In this document: positions 10,696 through 22,397 of the stretch, in pieces
Layout of the letters: the number at the start of each line of letters is the position of its first letter
How positions within the stretch are numbered: position 1 is the first letter of the stretch
Assembly: GCA_002179805.1 (NCBI GenBank)
Contig: NAVB01000210.1
Span: forward strand, 1 to 45,014
DNA: 45,014 nt
Origin: Acanthamoeba lenticulata
Lineage: Eukaryota > Discosea > Longamoebia > Acanthamoebidae
Direction: 5' to 3'
Program-made: the position numbers and the translations under genes
Notes under the pieces: generated by a model
The model's input: the letters and a program-made list of their open reading frames with translations, nothing else
Told to the model about the DNA's origin: nothing
The model's database searches: none

Positions 10696-13328
10696 ATGAC
10701 AGGAGTGCTGGCTGACGAAGTGCTTCTGCGCATCTTCCATGATGTGCTGTTCACTCCAGCTCATCCGAAGCAGTTGCGTCCTGGTATGGTGATAAATCCA
10801 AATGTTTCTTTTGTGTTGTTTTTTTGTTTTTGTTTATTTAATCACTTTCAACATTTTTTTTTTAATTATTTCATTCAACAATTAGACTGCTGGGGGAACC
10901 TTCGTAGCATAGTAGCGACCTGCCGTCGCTGGCGTCGCGTCGCTACAGACGACCAGGTGTGGAAGCCGCTGCACACGACCTTTCTCGGCTCCAACTTGCA
11001 CCCACCCGCCGCGGTCGCTGCTGTCCTGGTCGGGTCCAAGGCGGTCCAGCACCCGCGGCTGTCGCGCAAGGTGGCCGACTCGCTTCAGGAGGCGGTCCAG
11101 GACACGCTGAGCGGCTCGGTCCGGCGCAAGCTGGCCGCGGCCTTGGGCAGCGCCGCTGATGAAGACTCGCTCGGGTGGCACTTGGCCTTCACGAACAGGG
11201 CGCACGAGGTCTCCGCCTGCCTTCGTTGGCTCAAGCTGCTCGACGACAAGGACCAGCAAGGCAGTGGCCACACGATGACGGAGATGAAGAGAAAGAGGAA
11301 GCAGCCAGTGCCAAGCGTGATCGTGCGCGGCCTGAAGCGTGCGGTCCTGCTCGACTGCGACATCGTGCTCCGCCGCGTCCTGGCCGCTCTGGACCAGCCC
11401 GGCGCCCAGCCCGACCCCATCGCCAGCGCGGTCCGGACCAGCAGCAAATGGGATTGCCAGCTCCTGGCCGCCATCACCGACAATCTGGAGATGATCGAGG
11501 TACACGCGCACACGCAAACGCACACGTACATACACTCGCTCGCGGCGGTGAATGCTGACGACCGCGCGGCGCAGCGTGGCGACCCGACGATATGGCACAG
11601 CACCAATTCGGGCGCGCTGCGGGCGACTCCCGCGAGGATGGCCCTCGAGTTGGGGCACACGCGCTTGTTCGAGAAGATGCTCGCCATGCTTGACACCCGT
11701 TCCGCGGAAGTATTTCTTGATAGAAGGAAGTGCTGCACCTGGACGTTCCTCCTGGGCGTCGCCGCGAAGGCACGTTCCTCAAATATTTCGTTTGTATTTT
11801 TCGCATTTTTGATCTCACGTTTCAGAAATTTGAAACGTATTCAATCAGATGGGCGACTTGGGCGTCGTGGACCGCCTGATAAACGGCGCCACGTCTATCC
11901 CGCTCGAGTCACCGTGGCCCGTGGCTCTGAAGAAGGCGGCCAAGGCCGGCCACTTGGACGTCGTCCGCCTGCTCCACGCCCAGCTGCCCAGCCGCCGCAC
12001 GTACACGCCAGGCCCTCTCCTCTTCTTTCTTCGTCGCGTTTGAAGCTCAAGATCGCTATCCCATGCCAGCGTGCCGCCGGCCATGTGGGCCGCCGTGCTC
12101 CGATGCCGGGCCGACGTGGTCAAGTTCCTGCTCGACCACCAGCACACCGGCAAAATGGCGCAGCCGCTGGACCTGCGGACCATGGCCGCCTGCCCGGACC
12201 TGACCTTTGACTTCCTCCGGCTTCTGGTCGAAGGTCTGGTCCCTCTCCCCTCCATCGCCGTCGCCGTCGCCTTCCGCCGCTCATGAGCTATTGGGGACTT
12301 GCGCGTGCGTTCGTCGGACGGGCGCAGTGGCCGGGGTCGACTTGCGTGAAGCCAAGCAGGGCCCGTTTGACCTGTTTGCCAAGTGGCCTGTGGCGCGGGC
12401 CAACGAAACCGTGTGCCGCTACCTGATCGACCGCGGACGCCTGGACGTCAACGCTGTGGGCCTCGGCGGCTCGCCGCTTCTAAGCGCTGGTGCGGTTTCC
12501 AGGCTCAGGCTCACGCAGCTGGCTGACACGCACACGTGTGCGCGACAGTGCGGAGCGGGGACTTGGAGCATGCGCGGTGCTTGCTCCGCTGCGGCGCGCA
12601 GCACCGCCCGCTGGCTCTGCCCTCGGCCGAGGATCTCGTCATCGCCCAGCTCGTCGGTAAAGAACAACAACAAGAGGAGAACCTTCGCTACTGTGAAGGG
12701 CTGGCGACTTCGTCCTTGTTGGCTCCGCCCTCGGGCACCAAGCGGCCGCGCAGCGGTACGGCCTCGCCCTTGTCTTCGCCGGTGCGCGAGGGCGAGGAGG
12801 AGAAGGACGAAGACGAGCGCGAGGCCGGGCCTCGGGCCAAGAGGGCTCGCCAGGAGGAAGCGGGCGAAAAGGAAAAGGACGAGGACGGGGAGGACAGCGA
12901 TGCCAGCCTCATCGAGCGGCAGCTGCTCCTCCGGCTCAACCGAATGGCCATGGCGGCCGCCCGCGGCCTCTGGCGACGCGTCGCGCCTATCGCCGCGGAG
13001 AGCGGGCGTGATGTTCGTCTCGGTGGATTATGGAGGCAGGTGGACAGGCGAGCCCGTGCCTTTGCCACCACCGTCCTCATTGTCTCTGTCATCATCGACA
13101 TCTTCCGTGAGTCGTGCGCCTTCGTCGCCGACCAGGCAGCCCCCCGGCAACAGGAGGCTGTCGCTCCACTTTTTACGGCGGCTGGCGACGACCAAGTGTG
13201 GGGTGAGCCCGGGCGAGGTCCTCAACAAGTCGCGGCTGGCGCTGATGCGCCTCATCAACGACTTTCTTGCCTCTTTTGACCACCAGAACAGCGACAACGA
13301 CGACGGCGAATTTGGTGAGCTGCTTTGA
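10696..13328 (+). CDS. F-box and ankyrin-repeat protein
   Basis: Spliced model of 703 aa: 10696-10783, 10886-11499, 11575-11769, 11849-12000, 12070-12233, 12328-12489, 12549-13110, 13154-13328. The N terminus (LADEVLLRIFHDVLF ... TCRRWRRVATDDQVWKPLH) is an F-box, the SKP1-binding motif of SCF ubiquitin ligases. The middle has divergent ankyrin-like pairs (TPARMALELGHTRLFEKML; KAAKAGHLDVVRLLHAQ; MWAAVLRCRADVVKFLLDH; VRSGDLEHARCLLRCGA), likely a substrate-binding surface. A charged Glu/Lys/Arg-rich stretch with basic clusters (GTKRPRS, RAKRARQ) follows. Two junctions are unusual: intron 11770-11848 begins GC, and the last intron (13111-13153) is only 43 nt with a weak donor. Without the latter the frame would stop at 13277-13279. 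The ATG at 10696 directly precedes the F-box. Confidence 0.75.
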
Positions 13329-13661
13329 TAAAAAAAAGAAAGAGGTGTTTTAGGCGTCAAGCCAAGTGGCAATCGGACCGATTTCTTGCTCTTCTCGGCG
13401 AAGCCTCGTAGCGGTGCTGCTCCAGAACGGCCGAAGTGACACATTCCGTGGAAAGATGCTGGAACAAATTGTGCCATTGGCGGGTTTCTGTACTGTTCGG
13501 GCGATCAAGGAGGTATCTGGCGGTACTGAACTGGAGACTTTCTTGGCAGGAAACTTGCGGGGTGCGTGCATAAAAGGCGAAGGCCAGCATGTTGTTTTCA
13601 CTTATTCATTCAAACTCTTTGGCATCAAGACAGCCATCCCCTTTGACTTACACAACTGAAC
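13329..13661. other. Intergenic region with promoter of the reductase gene
   Basis: It holds the 3' flank of the F-box gene and the promoter of the following gene. Apart from a TATA-like element at 13569-13576 I see no further gene or repeat. Confidence 0.5.
13569..13576 (+). promoter_or_regulatory. TATA-like element of the adenylation-reductase gene
   Basis: CATAAAAG in a GC-rich context lies 86 bp upstream of the ATG at 13662, a spacing like that of the other TATA boxes in this window. Confidence 0.55.
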
Positions 13662-16600
13662 ATGAGCATAACTGCCCCCACTACTACACCAAAGGGCATT
13701 AGCTTTGCGTCTGTGGCCTACGCCCTGGAGCACCGCGCTCGGTCGGCAGACCACCAGAACAAGGAGGCCCTCCTCTACCCGCGGCCCGGTCAGACCACCT
13801 ATCAGAGCATGACCTACCACGTCCTCAACGAGGTGGTCGACCGGCTGGCGCGACACTACCGAGCGGCCTTTGGCCAACAGGTCCAGCCCGCCGACGACCA
13901 GGCGGGCAAGCAACACATCGTCCTCTACGCCAACAGCAGCGCCGAGTACCTGCTGTCGCTTTGGGCTCTCATGAAGTCGGGTTTCGTCCCAGTGGCCGTC
14001 TCGCCGCGCAACTCGACCGCGGCCGTGGGACACCTGGCCAAGACCGCCGAGGCTTCCATCATCGTCTGCGGCCCCGAGAACAACCTGCGCGCCACCACAG
14101 ACGCGCTTCGCCGCGAGGGCATCGTCAGCCTGGCGGTGGACCTCATCTCGCCCCAGCAACTTCAGGCCCTCGTCGAGGTCGTCCAGGCCGAGTGTCCCAT
14201 CCCGTCTCTCCCAGCCTCCACAACAGGCCGAGTCGACCCGGACCCGTCGTCCGAGGCTCTGGTCCTCCACAGCAGCGGAAGCACGGGCGCCTTCCCCAAG
14301 CTCGTGCGGATGCCTCACAGAGTGCTCTCGTCGATGATCACCTGCGAGTGGTTCTGCAGCGCGCCAGACGACGTCATCTACGCCGTGCCGCCGTTATATC
14401 ACACCTACGGCCTGTCCATCTCGTGCACGTGCCTGGGCCGGGGCACGACCCTGGTCCTGCCGGCCGTGCCCAGCTGGCCACCCACGACCCGCATGCTGGT
14501 GCGCAACATCGAGGAGGCCAAATGCAACGTTCTGTGCCTCTTGCCGTGGCTCATCGAGAGCATGGAGTCGGACGCCCAGGAGGAGCCCGACGGCCGCACC
14601 TTTGCCCTTCTCGCACGAATGCGGGCCGTCAACTTTGCAGCGGCCTCGCTCAACGAGCGCGTGGGCAACGCACTCCACGCCAAGGGCGTGCGCCTTCAGA
14701 ATGGCTACGGCAGTAGCGAGGCCGGCCTCATCGGCGTCAACCGGTACAACAGGTATGACGACGTCTCTTCTTACCTAGAACTCTTCCTAAAAAGCTGACG
14801 AATCTTGTTGTGACGACCATTCTGCAGAACCGACAACCCGTGCATACACTGGAACCACATCCAGATCATGCCCTTCGTGCGCTGCACGCTGGAGCCTCAT
14901 GTGAGCAGTAAGCCCAACCTGTTCCGCGTCATCGTGCACAAGGACAGCCCCATGCTGGCTCTCGGCCAGGCCAACACGCCTGAGGGCAACTACGACATGA
15001 GCGACCTGCTCGAGCGCGTGCCGTGCCGGCCCGGACGCGAGTGCTACCTCATCCGCGGCCGCGTCGACGACGTGCTTGTCCACAGCACGGGCGAGAAGAC
15101 CAGCCCGGGCCCCATGGAAGCCGCCATCCGCGCCCACTGCGCCGAGGTCAAGGCCGCCGTCGTGTTTGGTCAGCGGCGCTTCAACACAGCGCTCCTGGTC
15201 GAGCTCAAGCCCGGCGTCGACGCGGCATCGCCCGACGTGGCCGAGCGCGTGTGGCGCGCGGTGCAGACGGCCAACCAGTCGGCCCCGCAGCACAGCCGCA
15301 TCATGCGCCAGATGATCCACATCATGCCCGAAGGCGAGGCCGGCGGCGTCCCGCACACGGACAAGGGCACGCTCCGACGCCGTCATGCCGAGGAACAGTT
15401 CAAGGACATTGTTGATCGCCTCTACGACGCCTTTGCCGCCGGTGGCGGTGAAGGCGCGGCCGCCGCGTCCACGACGGCCGGTCTCGGCCTCAAGTCCGAA
15501 GCTGACTTGGCCGACTGGCTCGAAGAGCGGCTGCGGCAGGTCTACAACGGCCAGCGACCGCCCGAGGACCGGCTGACCGGCCGCCTCGCGCGTGACGTCA
15601 GCATCTTCAGCCAGGGCTTCGACTCGCTGCTGGCCACCCAGTTTTATTACCAGCAGCTCCGCCCGGCCTTCCCCGACCTTCGCCTGCCGGCCAACGTGCT
15701 CTACCAGTGCCCAGACATCGACCATCTGGCGGCCCGCCTGGCCCGCCTGCTTGACCGCGCGGCCAGCGGGGCTGGCTCGGCGGCTGAAGCCGCAGCGCCC
15801 GCGGGCGAGGAAGCCGTCCGGCAGGGGGACGCGCTTTACGCCAAGTACGTGCGCCTCATGGACGCCGAGCTGGCCGAGCAAAAGAAGGACCAACTGCATA
15901 AACGCCGTTATCGGCGGCCCGAGGCCGGGCGCGTGGTGGTGACGGGCTGCACGGGCGGGCTGGGCCTGTTCCTGCTCGCCGAGCTTCTGCGGAATCCCAA
16001 GATCGAGCGCGTCTATGCGCTCGTGCGGGCCAGCGGTCCGAGCGACGCAGTCAAGGACAAGGTACGCACGACCTCAGAGTTGCCGAGAAGGAGCTCGCCT
16101 AACGCATACAACTCTTTTCCAAATCAGCTGGCCAAGGCGCTGCGCGGCAAGTTGCTCGACCCGGCCTTGGCCAACCACGACAAGCTGACCCTCTGGGGCT
16201 GCCATCTCGACCAGGCCCAGCTCGGGCTTGCCGGCGACCAATGGCGCGAGCTCTGCGATAAGGCCACAACTGTCATTCACAACGTACGCGCCGGCTATTG
16301 GCCTATCTGTCCATGTATCAACTTGGTACTGACCTATCACGACACAGGCCTGGATGCTCAACTTCGAGGCGATGCCGGCCGAATTCGAGGAGAGCTGCAT
16401 CAAGCCCAGCGTCGAGTTGCTGCGCCTCTGCAGCGGCATGACCGCCGCTCCCGGCGCCGACCCAGCGGCGACTCCGGCGACGAAGCAGTTTGTGTTCGTG
16501 TCCAGCATTGCGGGCTCGCTCCGCGCCGCCGGCCCGGACGGCGTGATCGAGGAGCGCGTGTGGGACGACCAGCGCCGGGCCAGCCCGATGGGCTACGGCC

Positions 16601-17292
16601 AGAGCAAGCTGCTCACCGAGCGCTTGGCCGCCCTCTACGCCGAGCGCTGCGGCGTGCCGGTGACGATCGCGCGCGTTGGCCAGATCGCTGGCGACACCGT
16701 TAACGGCGCGTGGAACACGAGCGAGCACGTGAGCCTCATGATCAAGTCCGCCGAGGATCCCCTGCGGGCCATGCCCGACCGCTACATGAGCGTCGACTTC
16801 TTGCCGATTGACGTCGTCGCCTCCACGATGGTCGCGCTCGTGACCGATGTCGACGTGCCTGGCGCTCAGGCTCAAAACACGCGGGTGGCGCACTTGGTCA
16901 ACCCGGTGACGCTTCCGTGGCTCGAGTTTTTGAAGCTGCTGCAGACGCCCGAGCTCGGGCTCGACTTCCGCGTCGTGCCCGCTCGCGAGTGGGTGCGCCT
17001 GTTGGAGGAGTCATCACCCGACCCGGTGGCCAACCCAATCAAGAAGCTGCAGGGCTACTTTGTGGACCACTACGCCGCCGCCGCCGCTGCTGCCGGGGAG
17101 CAGCAGGCCGGTGGGCTGGAGGTCAAGTTTTCGACGGAGCAGACGCGCCAGCTCGTACCGACCATGCGCTACACGCTCGATCTCCACTTCTGGCGGAAGG
17201 TCCTCCACTACTGGCGCTCCATCGGATTTCTCAAGAAGGAGGCCCAAGAGTCCTCGCTTGCGCCGCTCCGCCCCTCGGCCGCTCACCAATAA
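13662..17292 (+). CDS. Adenylation-thiolation-reductase (NRPS-like carboxylic acid reductase)
   Basis: Four exons (13662-14752, 14828-16061, 16128-16283, 16348-17292) give 1,141 aa. Residues about 15-570 are an AMP-binding domain with the ATP loop LHSSGSTGAFPK and the NGYGSSEAG motif. About 600-690 is a carrier domain with FSQGFDSLLA, whose Ser would take phosphopantetheine. From about 745 lies a thioester reductase domain with the Rossmann motif VVTGCTGGLGLFLL, HN-AWMLNFE, the YGQSK catalytic Tyr/Lys pair and RVGQIAGDT. There is no condensation domain. Enzymes with this order activate a carboxylic acid as AMP ester, load it on the carrier and release it with NADPH as aldehyde or alcohol. The substrate cannot be read from the sequence. 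No signal peptide is seen, so it is probably cytosolic. A fungal aminoadipate reductase role is possible but unproven. Confidence 0.9.
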
Positions 17293-17509
17293 GCTTAACG
17301 GCCAAAGTCCTACAATAAGCTAGGGTCCTGGACAAAGACGCTATTTCATTCATTTTTCTTTCTTGCAGACAGCTTTTCTCTTGCAATGAAGAAAAGATGC
17401 GGTTGCTGAGCTCTGGCCACAGTGACAGTTCTGTCGTCAGCTTTAACACCGAGAACCCCGCACGCTCCTGCACGGGCCGACGTGGTAACTTGCAAAGAAG
17501 CAGCAAACT

Positions 17510-19617
17510 ATGAAGAAGCGCACGTTAGTCGGGTGGCTCGCGCTAGGGCTGTACATATGCGTTATGCTGCTCTGGCTTCGCTCTGCCACGGAAGTGAGCC
17601 AGGTGCTCCCGCAGCCCCCGACAACCGAGCAACCTCCGCAGCCAAGCATTCAGCAGCCGGCTGAGGTTGTTGTTTGCCCACAACCGGCACTGTCGCTCAA
17701 GGTGGCTCTTGTCGGCAACGAATTTAAGCAGCAGCTTCCCCTCATGGGCTATGGCGGCATCGAATCTAGTGGTACGCGTCAGACTCCACTACGAGCTCTC
17801 GAGCTCAACAAGTTGTTGTTTTTCACCTGTGGGGCTGGACTGTGGTGCCGTGATGGAGTGCAGTGGAGAACCTCGTCTTTGGCCTGCACAAATACCAACA
17901 AAAGATGAAGAAGGCATGCGTTTCCTTCGCCTTCCCTCCCTTCCCCACAAGACGAGCGCTTCGTCTCCTGTCAGACGCCTCATAAAAGTGTCTCTTTTGT
18001 TCACGTGTGCGGTCGACGTCTGGTGCAGATGCTTCAACAGCAAGGTCAAGGCCCCTGTGCGATGCGGGAGGGGTGGATCGAGATCAGGGAGTTCCTTGTT
18101 GTGGTTCCTCGCCGCAGCCAAACGGTGGACCTCGCTGGCCAGCCCTACCCCTTCCGGGTACTGTGTGGGGCCCCACCTTCTCGTGTCGCCGGCGCCTTTC
18201 TTGCCTTCCTAACATGCAATGATGATGATGATGATGACGATGATGACGAGGAAAGATCGTCGACACACCTTCACCGCCCGGGAGGCCGCCCCTGAGCTGG
18301 GCCGGAGAGGTGCGCAGGATCCTGGAGGAGGAGAAGCCCGACGTGATCTGGTCCCAGAGCGATTGGAGCGCCCAGGCCCTGGTCCCCCTGGGCATCCCTG
18401 TCATCTGCACCATACAAGACAGGTACACACGATGCGTCTCCTCATGGAGGCTTTGATGCGCATCGGAGCTGAATGTCCTCTGCGCTTCCTCGCTGGACCA
18501 GTGGGGCTGAGCGAGCGTTGAGCACGCTTGGCGTGGGTCCTGATCGCCTGGTGTATCGGTTCATCTCCAAGGACCAACATGACCGCTGGTTGCGTGTTGG
18601 CCTGAACGCCGCCATGGCAACTTATCTCTGGTACCAAAGTCATCCCCAAGCTCCTAATTCCAAGAATCCATTCCATGGATGGCAACACGCTCATGTGTGT
18701 TTGTGTGTTTGTGTGTTTGTTGTGCAGGACTGGGGTCATGGACGACGAGTACGAGTTGGGGGAGTCTGAACGGTCATACTATCTCTTTGTCGCAGGCAAC
18801 TGGGGCAGGTACAAGGGCATTGATGTTGTCAAGCAGCTGGCGGCCAAGAACCCGGACAAGCAGTTCCGGGTCTACGGCAACAATGACGTACATATAGGCA
18901 TTGCTGTCTACCACCAAACGCCCTTCCCACTCACTCCCCTTTTCTCCCCTGTCTTCCCTCTCATGGGAGCTGTTGTGTGCAGCTGAAAGACGAGCTGCGC
19001 AGATTTGGACAGGAACACCCCAACTTCCACTACGAGGAGAACCTTGGTCGAGGTTTCCCTCCTCTTTCTGGCGCAAACATTGGTTGTGCGGAGTGGAATG
19101 AGGCCTAACTCCATCCCATCCTTTGCCAGGGCGCGCCCACAAGGAAGCGTTCCAAAAGGCCAAAGCCTTCTTCACACTCTCCTCGGAAGACCTCCATGAG
19201 GTGCGACCTCCCCACCGGCCGCTCGGCACAGAATTCTGTGGCCTGAATGCGTTTTGGTTCTCTGCACTCTTGGCAGGCGTTTGGCAGAGTGACGGTCGAG
19301 GCATTGTCCAAGGGCACGCCAATCATCGGGACTCCATGGGGCGCCACGAAAGAACTGGTTGGTCCCGAGATGGGCTTCCTCTCGTCCGATGTAGAGGTAC
19401 TTTGCCCCGTTTGTCTGAAACCAACTTCTGTTGTGCGTTTCACTTATGCGCTTGCTGGGATCGCACCCAACAGGAGTTGCACCAACACTTGTCAGATAAG
19501 TTCAATCACACAAAGATCTTCGAGCTGGCCCGCACAAAGTTTCATGTTTTGAAGGAGGTCGAAGGTCTGCTTGAAGTCTCACGAAGGATGCTACAACATA
19601 AAAACGGGCTGTTGTGA
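17510..19617 (+). CDS. GT4-type glycosyltransferase, type II membrane protein
   Basis: The start at 17510 gives a short cytosolic KKR tail, one membrane helix (TLVGWLALGLYICVMLLWL) and a Pro-rich stem, the usual Golgi glycosyltransferase plan. Exons that fit in frame are 17510-17771, 17864-?, ?-18157, 18256-18422, 18502-18630, 18728-18887, 18983-19052, 19130-19200, 19277-19396 and 19474-19617. The boundary between about 17910 and 18090 is unresolved. Visible GT4 features are the N-terminal MGYGGIESSVENLVFGLH loop, EEEKPDVIWSQSD, FVAGNWGRYKGIDVVKQLA at the start of the second Rossmann domain, and AFGRVTVEALSKGTPIIG, the nucleotide-sugar motif. In the last, Ala stands where many relatives have Glu (E-x-FG), with Glu remaining at the VEA position. 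Donor and acceptor sugars are unknown. Confidence 0.8.
18219..18250 (+). repeat. GAT/GAC trinucleotide microsatellite
   Basis: Repeats of GATGAT with GAC interruptions lie just before the intron acceptor at 18255 of the glycosyltransferase gene. The repeat replaces the usual pyrimidine tract, which makes this splice site look weak. Confidence 0.85.
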
Positions 19618-20015
19618 TGTGTTCTTTGGTGAATCAGTGTTGCTTCCAATCTCATACACACTAACAAAGCACTTCATCATGGTCTATTTTCTGATCACTG
19701 TTCCACAACAATAAGCCTGGAGCTCATCCCTCGGGTCTTGCACAAGGGAAACGCGTTGTGAATAAATTCAAACAGATGCATAGGAGCGAAAACCACTGCT
19801 TGAAGTTGATCTGTAAATGGCCTTCGTTTGTGCTGGGAAGAACTGGAAGTTGGTTTGCTGGCCAGGAAGGTCCTTGCATTCCCATGGTACTGCTTGTGAT
19901 TGCCTTGCTGTAGTCGAGAGCCCCCTCTGGCAACAAATTACCTAGTCATTGTTGTGTTATGGCCAACTTCTGCAAGATGATCTGCCATAGGCAAAATATG
20001 GATCTTTATTGCTAT
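19618..20015. other. Convergent intergenic region
   Basis: This is the 3' flank of the glycosyltransferase gene and of the minus-strand kinase/cyclase pseudogene. It has a candidate AATAAA at 19761-19766 for the plus-strand gene. No supported gene was seen. Confidence 0.5.
19761..19766 (+). terminator. Candidate polyadenylation signal
   Basis: AATAAA lies 144 bp after the glycosyltransferase stop codon. Confidence 0.4.
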
Positions 20016-22214
20016 TTAACATTTATCCACTCCACTTGCATTGTTGCCACTAAGAAGCGTGTCGAGCTGGGCCACGACCTGCTCCATCTCCGGCCGCTTC
20101 TTGGCGTCACTGTGCCAGCACTTCTTCATGAGCTTCTTGAACGTCAGCGGGCAATCGCCGGGGATGGCAGGCCGCCGGCCTTCGAGCACGTCGAGCGATA
20201 CACCCATGAAGTTGCGTAGGGCTGCTTGCGCGTCAGGACGGTCACGATGCACAGGTTGGGCCTCTTGACGCACGCCCCGATGAATAACACGATGTTGGGG
20301 TGGTGCAGCTCGGCCAAGAAGGCCATCTCGGCGCGGAACTCGAGCATGTGCCGCTCGTCGAGCTTCTGCTTGATGAACCGCTTCACCGCCACGTCGACGC
20401 CCTTCCACTTGCCGCGGTAGACCACGCCGTAGGAGCCCAGGCCCACCTGCTTGCCGAGCGCGATCTCGTGGAAGTCGATGATCCACCGGCACAGGTTGGC
20501 CGACGTGAGGAAGTTGTCCTCCTGGAAGCGCATGCCCTCGCCCACCGCCGTCTGCAGTTCCCGGTCGCCATCGGCGCCGGCGCTGCCGTCTCGGCTGCTG
20601 GCCGAGCCCATGTCTCTGCCGGCGGCGTGGCGGTTGTCCTCGCTGCTGTTGCCCGTGCCCGACGAGGAGTCGCCGCCGCCGGCGTGATCCACGCCGCCAA
20701 AGAAGCGGCCCTCGAGGCCGCTCGGCTTGAGCTCGTTACAGCTTGGCCCCGCCTGGCGGCGCGTCGGGCATCTCGCGCGGCTTGGCCTTGGGCGCGTCGT
20801 CGGCCTCGTTGGCGGCGAGTTCGCGGTTCATCTTGGCAAAGGCCGCGGCCGACAACAGAACCTGGCCGCCGTGGGTCATGGCCGTGCGCGCCGACGTGCA
20901 CGCCCATGCGCACCCGCAGGCCGCGGAACACGACGCGGTCTTCCGCGTCACCGGCCCATTCCTCGGCGGCGCCCGGGTGCTCGAGCAGGTTCTCGGGCCA
21001 CTGCACTTCGTGCACGAGCGCGTGCTGCACGGCCGTGCACCAGGCGACGGCGTCGGCGGCGTGCTGGAAGGCGAGGCAGAAGGAGCCCTCGCCGCTGTTG
21101 CGGTCGCGCAGGAACACGACCTCGTAGCCGCGATGGCGCTTGAGATGCGCGCGGAGGGTCTCGTTGTGGAGCAGCGTGGCGTCGCGCATGGCCGCCGGGT
21201 TGAACTCCCAGAGCGAGGCTGCGCGCGTGATGTCGGAGAAGACGATCGCCATCTCGCCCTCGGGCGGACGCACGCCGCCCGTCGCCGCTGTCGTCGCGGC
21301 CGCGCCGCCCAACGACTCTGACTTGCGTCCTGTGGTTGCGTTCGATGGTGAGATGGAGAACTATTTCAACAATGTCAAGAATTTGATCAAAAAAAAACGA
21401 ACCGCCGTCGCTGGAGGACGAGGCCGTGGAGCCTGGCAGCGTCCATGAGAAGAGCATGCCGCCGCCGTTCCCGGTGGCCGCGCCGGTGCCCGTGCCAGAG
21501 GAGGAGGTGGAGGTGCGCGTGAGGGACGATGCGCCGCTCTCCCCGCCGAGTGCGCTCAGGCGCGTCATCACCTCCTGTGCGACATGTCGCGGTCAGCACG
21601 AATTTATCTCAAATTTGATTGTTCAAGGCAACACACGAAAGGGGCGTACGAGGATAGAGGGACGGATGGTCGGGTCCTTGTGCCAGCAGGCCTGGATCAA
21701 GTGCCTGAACTGTTGTGCAACAGTGCCATCAACACATGTTAGATTGGCATCCACGTTTACTACATCACTGGGAGGACGAAGGCGCAAGGTGGGAACCTCA
21801 GTCGGACAAAGTGGCGAGATGTCTTCCTCCTCTTCGGGCAGCTCCGGTCGGGCGTTGTCGCGAATCACCGCCACCGCCGCGGGACTAATAATAAATAATA
21901 AATATTAATCAAATACATAAAAATGATCAGGAATGGTGTTGTGGGTTGAGGATCAAGTACGTGAGGCCAAAGTAGGGCTGCTGGCGGGTGACGAGCTCCC
22001 ACAAGATGATCCCGAACGAATAGATGTCGGTCAACATGAAGTCGATCTCGAACTCCTCGTTGAGGATCTCGGGCGCGGTCCAGTGCACCGAGCCCTGGAT
22101 CTCCTTGGCGTTGCCGCCCGACTTTTGCATCTCCTCCTTGAACTTGGTCAAGCCAAAGTCGGACACCTTGGAGCACACGGTGCCGTCGTGGATGCAACCG
22201 TAGACGGAGCTCAC
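20016..22214 (-). pseudogene. Broken paralogue of the dual-kinase/cyclase receptor
   Basis: Read on the minus strand it follows the intact gene at 39356-45014 in order: kinase 1 from just before its DFG (KVSDFGLTKF, then GSVHWTAPEILNE), the cyclase domain (VFSDITRAASLWEF), a linker, then kinase 2 (QVGLGSYGVVYRGKW). At least four lesions are visible. It is truncated 5' so that ectodomain, membrane helix, N-lobe and HRD are missing. About 27 residues of the cyclase, including the GPVVNAAARI motif, are lost with a frame change near 20875-20895. One extra base near 20737 creates a stop. Kinase 2 lacks everything from the hinge past HRD and DFG (junction near 20240), and a further frame slip lies near 20212. 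Clean splice sites (for example the intron ending at 21889) show it was once a gene. Expression of a fragment cannot be excluded. Confidence 0.85.
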
Positions 22215-22397
22215 GTGTTAGCCTTGGCAAGTGAAGCCAGCCAGGAACTCCACAAGTCTCCTTTGCGTGGCCGCTGATTGGCCGCACCTAAACGCCGCGG
22301 CGTTGCCACCAAAGGTCGAGGATGTCAAATAGCCATTTGTCAAAAAGGAAAGGGAACTTGAATATTTTGCGTGTTTATGAAGGGGTGCAAAGAAGAA

